Source: Candidatus Uhrbacteria bacterium RIFCSPHIGHO2_02_FULL_53_13 | Lineage (GTDB): Bacteria > Patescibacteriota > Patescibacteriia > UBA9934 > UBA11717 | Length of the DNA: 27,329 nucleotides | Assembly (NCBI GenBank): GCA_001791035.1 | Contig: MGDX01000005.1 | Span: 2,473 to 29,801 of the forward strand | Direction of reading: 5' to 3' | In this document: piece by piece, positions 20,702-25,004 of the stretch | How positions within the stretch are numbered: position 1 is the stretch's first letter | Layout: each line of letters starts with the position of its first letter | Position numbers and translations under genes: made by a program | The notes under the pieces: generated by a model | Told to the model about the DNA's origin: nothing | The model's database searches: none | The model's input: the letters and a program-made list of their open reading frames with translations, nothing else

Positions 20702-21688
20702 ATGTCCGAGAAGAAATCATCGTCGCGCAAACGCGTGCAATCCAAGCAGAAATCCTTAGAAGGAAAACCGCTTGATCGTATGGAGAAGGACGAAAATCGA
20801 TCCTCACGAAAGGAAGACCAACCAATAATTTCCGCCTTGGCGCTCGGAATCGTGGCCGTTTTGATTGGGCTCACTGTCGGCGGGTTTATTGCTTCTCGCT
20901 ACTTTGAGCCTCCGGTACAAGAAGGCGCGGTTGACGAGGGCCTCGTGAACCGGCTCGCCGAACAGCTCGCGGCGCAAAAGTTGGCCGATGGGGTACAGCT
21001 TGATCCCGAGATCGTGAAAGGATACACGCAAGCCGTGGCGCCGATGCCGGTGTCGGACGGTGCGGGCAACGAGGTGACGCCAGAACCGACGCACACACGG
21101 TACGTCAACGATTTCTATGGCATCTCGCTTATGTTCCCAATCGCGTGGACGGCTGACGCGAGTGTCGAGATCCAGGACGAAACAGTGCGTCTTGCGCAAT
21201 TATCGTCAAATGAGGTCGAGATGATCGTGAGTGCGGTGAAATATGACGAGCGGTCGTTCAAGAGCGCGACGCAGAAGCGGTTTACGACCGTGGAAGAGGT
21301 GAGCGCGGCAATTGAGGAAAAGCGTGCGCAATACGCGAGCTTGTTCCCCGATGCGACCGAGGCGTTCCCGCTTTCCGTGGAGACGACGGATTTTGGATAC
21401 GACGCACGGCGTTTTGACGCTCACGATGCGTATGTGGATTGGTACGTTGAACCGGTGCTCAATGGTGAGCCGTTGCTTGTGCGTCGCCGATACTTTATTG
21501 ATAGCGGTCGCGGATTGATGCTTGAGGTGAAGGTGACGTTTCCAGTTGCCGTTGGTGTTGATCCGGTGACCGGAGCCGAGCTCGAGAATCCGTTCAATGA
21601 GATTGTTGATGCCGTGATGAATACATGGCGCTTTACGAACGATGGAATTGGAGATGAGACGGAAGGGGCAGATGATTTGGTTCAGTAA
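20702..21688 (+). CDS. Membrane-anchored protein with PsbP-like exported domain
   Basis: A 328-residue protein starting 2 nt after the slipin stop, so co-transcribed and probably coupled. A long Lys/Arg/Ser-rich cytoplasmic start (1-40) precedes one membrane helix (about 43-65, IISALALGIVAVLIGLTVGGFIA). Outside lie a Pro-containing linker (about 75-135) and a domain that opens with YVNDFYGISLMFPIAWTADAS, the pattern typical of PsbP-like or DUF-type lipoprotein domains that read Y-G-x-S-x-x-x-P-x-x-W. It ends MNTWRFTND and an acidic tail. The ligand is unknown; proximity suggests it works with the slipin at the membrane. Confidence 0.75.
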   Translation: MSEKKSSSRKRVQSKQKSLEGKPLDRMEKDENRSSRKEDQPIISALALGIVAVLIGLTVGGFIASRYFEPPVQEGAVDEGLVNRLAEQLAAQKLADGVQLDPEIVKGYTQAVAPMPVSDGAGNEVTPEPTHTRYVNDFYGISLMFPIAWTADASVEIQDETVRLAQLSSNEVEMIVSAVKYDERSFKSATQKRFTTVEEVSAAIEEKRAQYASLFPDATEAFPLSVETTDFGYDARRFDAHDAYVDWYVEPVLNGEPLLVRRRYFIDSGRGLMLEVKVTFPVAVGVDPVTGAELENPFNEIVDAVMNTWRFTNDGIGDETEGADDLVQ

Positions 21689-21801
21689 AGTGATCGCGAA
21701 ACGGGTTCTTCGATGTTTGGACTCAACGCGTACGCACCGAAGAACTCAGGGCAAGCAAGGATGCAAGGTTCGATCCACGCCAATTATCATCATCAACAGA
21801 A

Positions 21802-21828
21802 AACTTCCAGACGAACTGGAAGTTTTTT
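21802..21828. terminator. Terminator after the slipin operon
   Basis: AACTTCCAG (21802-21810), ACGAA loop, CTGGAAGTT (21816-21824) and a T-run to 21828. On minus the stem is followed by TTCTG, so it may also act backwards. Confidence 0.85.
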
Positions 21829-21847
21829 GCTGGGGCGGCCAACGGGG
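21824..21847. repeat. Copy of the tRNA-His 3' end (att-like remnant)
   Basis: 24 bp are identical to 22137-22160, which is the 3' end of tRNA-His plus the start of its terminator (including GCTGGGGCGGCCAACGGGG). The two direct copies are 313 bp apart. Integrases that use tRNA genes leave exactly this kind of 3' duplication; a decayed tandem tRNA gene is the alternative. Confidence 0.7.
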
Positions 21848-21956
21848 TCTCACAGTCGCTTCGCTCTCCATAGGGGCTTCCGCCCCTCTGGTTGCTCGAC
21901 AGTCTAAAGACTGTCGAGCGTCACCCCCCGCAAGTAAGGGGAAAAACGGTATTGCC

Positions 21957-22065
21957 CTTGCCGGTGCATCACTCTGTTCAAATCTAAAGATTTGAACGAT
22001 GCACATCGGCAAGCCCGTCTCACCGTCACGGAATGCCTCAATGGCATTCCTTTGTTGCGGCTCGA
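21957..22065 (-). repeat. Structured RNA-like repeat core, copy 2
   Basis: Read on minus: stem GGAATGCC-ATTGA-GGCATTCC (about 22045-22025), linker GTGAGACGGG, then CTTGCCG (22013-22007) with CGGCAAG, an unpaired AT, GTGCATC (22004-21998) with GATGCAC, and an extra inner hairpin GTTCAAATC-TTTA-GATTTGAAC. Copy 1 at 11311-11395 has the same order with different stem bases. A further perfect 10-bp hairpin, CTCGACAGTC-TAAA-GACTGTCGAG, lies at about 21894-21917. The stretch 21848-22118 has no gene. Confidence 0.7.
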
Positions 22066-22118
22066 CTCCCCTTACCATCCCTTTGTTCGATCTCCGTTGG
22101 ACCACCACCAACAAAAAC

Positions 22119-22141
22119 ACCGACGCAAGGTCGGTATTTTT
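22119..22141. terminator. Terminator next to tRNA-His
   Basis: ACCGAC (22119-22124), GCAAG loop, GTCGGT (22130-22135). T-runs flank it on both strands (ATTTTT on plus, GTTTTTG on minus), so it ends the minus-strand tRNA-His transcript. Confidence 0.85.
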
Positions 22142-22143
22142 GC

Positions 22144-22219
22144 TGGGGCGGCCAACGGGGATCGAACCCGTAACGCCGGGACCACAACCCGATGTGATAA
22201 CCATTTCACCATGGCCGCC
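22144..22219 (-). tRNA. tRNA-His (anticodon GUG), CCA encoded
   Basis: Cloverleaf on minus: extra G at -1 pairing with C73, acceptor GCGGCCA/TGGCCGC, D stem GTGA/TCAC, anticodon stem TCGGG/CCCGG with loop TTGTGGT (anticodon GTG), T stem ACGGG/CCCGT with TTCGATC, and CCA in the gene. The -1 G is the identity mark of tRNA-His. Confidence 0.97.
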
Positions 22220-22251
22220 ATGATTGGAGAGCATTCGCTTGGAACGATGGC

Positions 22252-22280
22252 ACTCTACTGTTATTTTTACGAAAATGCAA
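22252..22280 (-). promoter_or_regulatory. tRNA-His promoter
   Basis: On minus, TTGCAT (22275-22280), a 17-nt spacer and TAGAGT (22252-22257), about 32 nt before the mature tRNA. Confidence 0.6.
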
Positions 22281-22303
22281 TGGTTTGTAACAGATCCAAA
22301 TAA

Positions 22304-22417
22304 CGCAAAACGCCCTTCGATAAACTTAGGGCGTCTGTGGCAAATCTCCGTTACTGAATTCCAGCCTTACTCAATCGTTTGTGCCTATTCGTCTCGCGAA
22401 ATCTGCATTTGCGACGA
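22304..22417 (-). ncRNA. Candidate small RNA, about 110 nt
   Basis: Lies between a promoter (22424-22452, minus) and a terminator ACGCCC (22334-22329 on minus) with GGGCGT (22315-22310) followed by TTTGCG. It has no reading frame longer than seven codons. Internal pairing is possible: GCAAAT near the 5' end with ATTTGC near the 3' end, and short stems between. Read-through could feed the tRNA-His gene downstream, so it may also be a leader. No SRP or 6S signature was found. Confidence 0.4.
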
Positions 22418-22423
22418 CTTTGA

Positions 22424-22452
22424 AAGGTATCATGAAAAGGCGGCTTTGTCAA
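22424..22452 (-). promoter_or_regulatory. Promoter of the candidate small RNA
   Basis: On minus, TTGACA (22447-22452), a 17-nt spacer and TACCTT (22424-22429). Confidence 0.6.
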
Positions 22453-22534
22453 GCGGTCGAGCATAGCTTTTGAGTAAAAGTTGCAAGAAAATGGCTAGTA
22501 TTAGCTAATGAAGTCTAATGTGAGTATATGACCG

Positions 22535-22563
22535 TTGACAGCTTTTTTGGCCTCGTGTAGTAT
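22535..22563 (+). promoter_or_regulatory. Promoter of GC-rich island 2
   Basis: TTGACA (22535-22540), a 17-nt spacer and TAGTAT (22558-22563). Both hexamers are identical to those of island 3 (24040-24068). Confidence 0.8.
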
Positions 22564-22569
22564 CCGCGA

Positions 22570-22801
22570 CGCTTTCCCAAGTTCAAAATCATCGAATCGA
22601 AGTGCGATAAGATGGTGGCGAATGAAGGAGCACGCTTCTTTACAAAGTGAACAAGAGACGCAATTCCCTATCCGGAAAGGAGGCAAAGACAACGGATCTA
22701 TGGGAATGTGAATCAAGGAATCGGAGTAAGAGGCCCGAGACAGAGAGTCGAACAACAATTTGGGGCGCCATCGAGCGACCCCCCATGGAGACTGAACCCA
22801 G
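22570..22801 (+). promoter_or_regulatory. Long leader of island 2
   Basis: About 230 nt without a recognised gene. A 29-codon frame (22622-22711) contains a strong AAAGGAGG (22676-22683) that is placed 16 nt before a mini-frame ATG GGA ATG TGA (22700-22711), similar to the GGAGG plus mini-frame in the island-1 leader. TGGGG and CCCCA near 22758-22785 can pair shortly before the gene. The last bases GAACCCAG before the ATG resemble AGAACCAG before the island-3 gene. Confidence 0.5.
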
Positions 22802-23842
22802 ATGAACACCCCCGGCGGGCGCAAGCCCACCTTCCCCATCCTCGCCTGGCTCGCCCAGGCGATCAGCGCCCTCACGGCGTACTTCAACACCGAGCACGAC
22901 AGCGAGACCGACGACCCCCTCGGCCAGTACCTCACGGAGGACGGCGAGGACTACCAGCTGTTCGTGTTCCCCTACCAGGACGCTAGCATGCTCTCGGTCG
23001 TCGGCAACGTCGAGAACGTCGTCGAGCTCGGGTACGACCCGCGCGACGGCACGCTCCACGCGCTCGTCGCCAAGGACGGCGCCGACACGGCGACGATCAA
23101 GGCGACCCTGCCCAAGGGCGTGCAGACGATCGTCACGATCCGCCCGCACCTGATGGGACTGGCGGTCGTCAGCATGGAGGACGGCGCCAACTTCATCGAG
23201 GACCGGCAGTTCGCCGCCATCGTCCAGCAGCTCATCGCGTCCGGCTTCGTGCCGGCGGAGGGCTTCAACGGCCGGCACACGGTCGACCCCAAGCGGATCA
23301 AGGCGATCCTCGTCGTGACGGCGATCGACATGAACGAGCCCTCCATGGAGGAGTCGTTCGCCCAGGCGCTCACCATGGACGGCGAGACCGTGCGGTTCGT
23401 GCACTTCGTGTACGGGCGGGCGGTGCTGGTGACCGACTCGAGGGCGATCGTCACCCGCCGCCTCTCGGCGGAGATGTTCGCCACGATCATGGACACCGGC
23501 AACATCCCCATGGAGTACCTGCTCGACAGCAAGAAGGTCGGGCTCGACACCCCGCCGATCACCATGATCAGCAACGGGACGCGCGTCATCGTCGGCCTCG
23601 CCGACAACGAGACCAACATCGCCGTCGGCGTCAAGCCGAACGGCGACATCGAGGTCGTCAAGACGACGGACAACTACGGCGCGCTCGTCTCGCTCTTCGC
23701 CGACATCGCCGAGAGCCAGACCGGCACGGCGATCGTGACGAAGGACGGCGCGACCAGCCGCGTGCCGCTCGCGGCCCTCTCCGGGCCGTTCCGGCGCGCC
23801 GCCGGCATCTCGCTCGAGAACGGCAACGGCGCGACCGCCTGA
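22802..23842 (+). CDS. GC-rich unknown protein, 346 aa (island 2)
   Basis: I do not recognise this protein. It starts MNTPGGRKPTFPILAWLAQA; a weak hydrophobic segment at about 12-27 could touch a membrane, but the rest is soluble alternating helix and strand with no Cys. Notable stretches are VVGNVENVVELGYDPRDGTL, FVHFVYGRAVLVTDSRAIVTR and TMISNGTRVIVGLADNET. No Shine-Dalgarno sequence is visible. Nearly all codons end in C or G, in sharp contrast to polA and xerC. The stretch from about GRAVLVT onward resembles the island-3 protein (GRSLVLVT and onward), suggesting distant paralogy. A strong promoter, long leader and two-tier terminator make it an isolated, probably highly expressed unit, or a transferred gene with local signals. 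Confidence 0.8.
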   Translation: MNTPGGRKPTFPILAWLAQAISALTAYFNTEHDSETDDPLGQYLTEDGEDYQLFVFPYQDASMLSVVGNVENVVELGYDPRDGTLHALVAKDGADTATIKATLPKGVQTIVTIRPHLMGLAVVSMEDGANFIEDRQFAAIVQQLIASGFVPAEGFNGRHTVDPKRIKAILVVTAIDMNEPSMEESFAQALTMDGETVRFVHFVYGRAVLVTDSRAIVTRRLSAEMFATIMDTGNIPMEYLLDSKKVGLDTPPITMISNGTRVIVGLADNETNIAVGVKPNGDIEVVKTTDNYGALVSLFADIAESQTGTAIVTKDGATSRVPLAALSGPFRRAAGISLENGNGATA

Positions 23843-23960
23843 CTCCTCACCGGCTTCGGCCGGCGTGAGCGACGAGAGGCGGCCTCGCGCTGTCTGCTCG
23901 GTCCTGAACACGGGGCCGTCTCTTGTTCGCTCACCCTCGTGACGCGCTCTGCGCGCCACA

Positions 23961-23999
23961 TCATCCCCCACCGGGTCTACCGGCGGGGGATGAGTTTTT
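23961..23999 (+). terminator. Two-tier CCGG terminator, island 2
   Basis: Outer stem TCATCCCCC (23961-23969) with GGGGGATGA (23985-23993); inner stem CCGG (23971-23974) with CCGG (23980-23983); then GTTTTTA. The 118 bp between the stop codon and this hairpin hold no gene. Confidence 0.9.
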
Positions 24000-24039
24000 A
24001 TAGAAGTATCACGTATCGAGTATCATGTATGGACACCCC

Positions 24040-24068
24040 TTGACACAGATTCGCAAAGCCGATAGTAT
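24040..24068 (+). promoter_or_regulatory. Promoter of GC-rich island 3
   Basis: TTGACA (24040-24045), a 17-nt spacer and TAGTAT (24063-24068). Confidence 0.82.
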
Positions 24069-24081
24069 CGCCCTTGTCTTG

Positions 24082-24138
24082 TCGCACGCTAGAGGAGCGT
24101 GCGAGGGGCGTCGGAACGCCGGGCATGAGCAGGCCCGG
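24082..24138 (+). promoter_or_regulatory. Tandem hairpins in the island-3 leader
   Basis: TCGCACGCT (24082-24090) pairs with AGCGTGCGA (24096-24104); GGCGT (24107-24111) pairs with ACGCC (24116-24120) around CGGA; GGGC (24121-24124) pairs with GCCC (24133-24136), extendable by CC/GG. They begin a few nt after the predicted transcript start. An A-rich unpaired stretch follows up to the ATG at 24162, without a Shine-Dalgarno sequence. Confidence 0.7.
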
Positions 24139-24161
24139 ACAGCAGAAAAGAGCAGAACCAG

Positions 24162-24911
24162 ATGGATCTGAAGGGCAACGCTGACGTGGGACAGGGAGCC
24201 AACGGCTCCCCGCAGAACCCGCACACCACGGCCTTGGGCAGGCCGCCGGTGCGCATCCACTCCATCGTCTGGGCCGACTGCGCCCGGGCGGTGATCACCC
24301 TGGCGGGGACGGAGACGGCGCTCGCGAGCGTCGCCACCAACATCCCCTTCTGGGGGCAGTTCGACATGGAGAGCCGGTTCGCCGAGTGCGAGCGGAAGCT
24401 CAACCTCGGGCCGAACCCCCGCAAGCACGGGAAGTTCGCCCTGCGGGTGGGGGTCAACTGCCTCGTCTCGCACGAGGCGCGCGAGGTGATGTGCGCGTTC
24501 GTCGTCGACACGGAGTGCGTGGGCGACGTCGAGTACATCGCGCAGCACCCGATCTCGAGCATCGTCGCGCCGCTCCGGTACGCCGGAGATGCGGTCGTGC
24601 TCGGGGCGATCGTCGGACGGTCGCTGGTGCTCGTCACCAGGCGGTCGATCATCTCGACGAGCGACTCGACCGTGCTCGCCGGCCTCATCCGGAGGCACGG
24701 CGAGGTGCTGGAGGACTCGCAGAACACCGTCGTCGCCGCGCCGCGCGGCGAGCCGATGCTCGACATCACGGACAACAAGCTGGTCGTCCGCATCGGGCAC
24801 CAGCTCATCGAGATCAGCTCGGCGCTGCCGGGCAGCGGTGCCCGGCTCACGACGAGCCAGCACAACCTCAAGCCGGTCATGGGGCCCTCCCCCGCGCCGG
24901 TGCTCGCGTAG
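24162..24911 (+). CDS. GC-rich unknown protein, 249 aa (island 3)
   Basis: Not recognised. A polar start (MDLKGNADVGQGANGSPQN) leads into a probably soluble domain with five Cys (ADCARAV, AECERK, VNCLVSHE, VMCAFVV, TECVGD). The stretch VGRSLVLVTRRSIISTSDS, about 45 residues later MLDITDNKLVVRIG, lines up with YGRAVLVTDSRAIVTRRLS and TMISNGTRVIVGLA of the 346-aa protein, so the two may be distant paralogues. Codon use is strongly GC-ending. The gene has its own promoter, hairpin leader and terminator. No signal peptide or membrane helix is evident. Frames on the opposite strand are shadows of the GC-rich composition. Confidence 0.78.
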   Translation: MDLKGNADVGQGANGSPQNPHTTALGRPPVRIHSIVWADCARAVITLAGTETALASVATNIPFWGQFDMESRFAECERKLNLGPNPRKHGKFALRVGVNCLVSHEAREVMCAFVVDTECVGDVEYIAQHPISSIVAPLRYAGDAVVLGAIVGRSLVLVTRRSIISTSDSTVLAGLIRRHGEVLEDSQNTVVAAPRGEPMLDITDNKLVVRIGHQLIEISSALPGSGARLTTSQHNLKPVMGPSPAPVLA

Positions 24912-24938
24912 CGAACATCTTCGCCGCTCTGGCAACTC

Positions 24939-24971
24939 TTCACCCCCTCCGGGCCTGCCGGCGGGGGTGAA
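24939..24971 (+). terminator. Two-tier CCGG terminator, island 3
   Basis: Outer stem TTCACCCCC (24939-24947) with GGGGGTGAA (24963-24971); inner stem CCGG (24949-24952) with CCGG (24958-24961); then CTTATTCTC. Its right arm abuts the polA promoter region. Confidence 0.85.
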
Positions 24972-25004
24972 CTTATTCTCCGTTCCTGATACGATGTTCT
25001 GCAC

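Noticed and set aside
21746..22234. 162-codon minus frame over tRNA-His and repeats
   Set aside because: It reads through a tRNA, a terminator and repeat DNA; a typical false frame.
22640..23971. 443-codon open frame on minus opposite the 346-aa gene
   Set aside because: It is an Arg/Asp/Val/Leu-rich shadow produced by the GC-rich codon pattern on plus; no promoter or ribosome binding site, and the plus frame has promoter, start and terminator.
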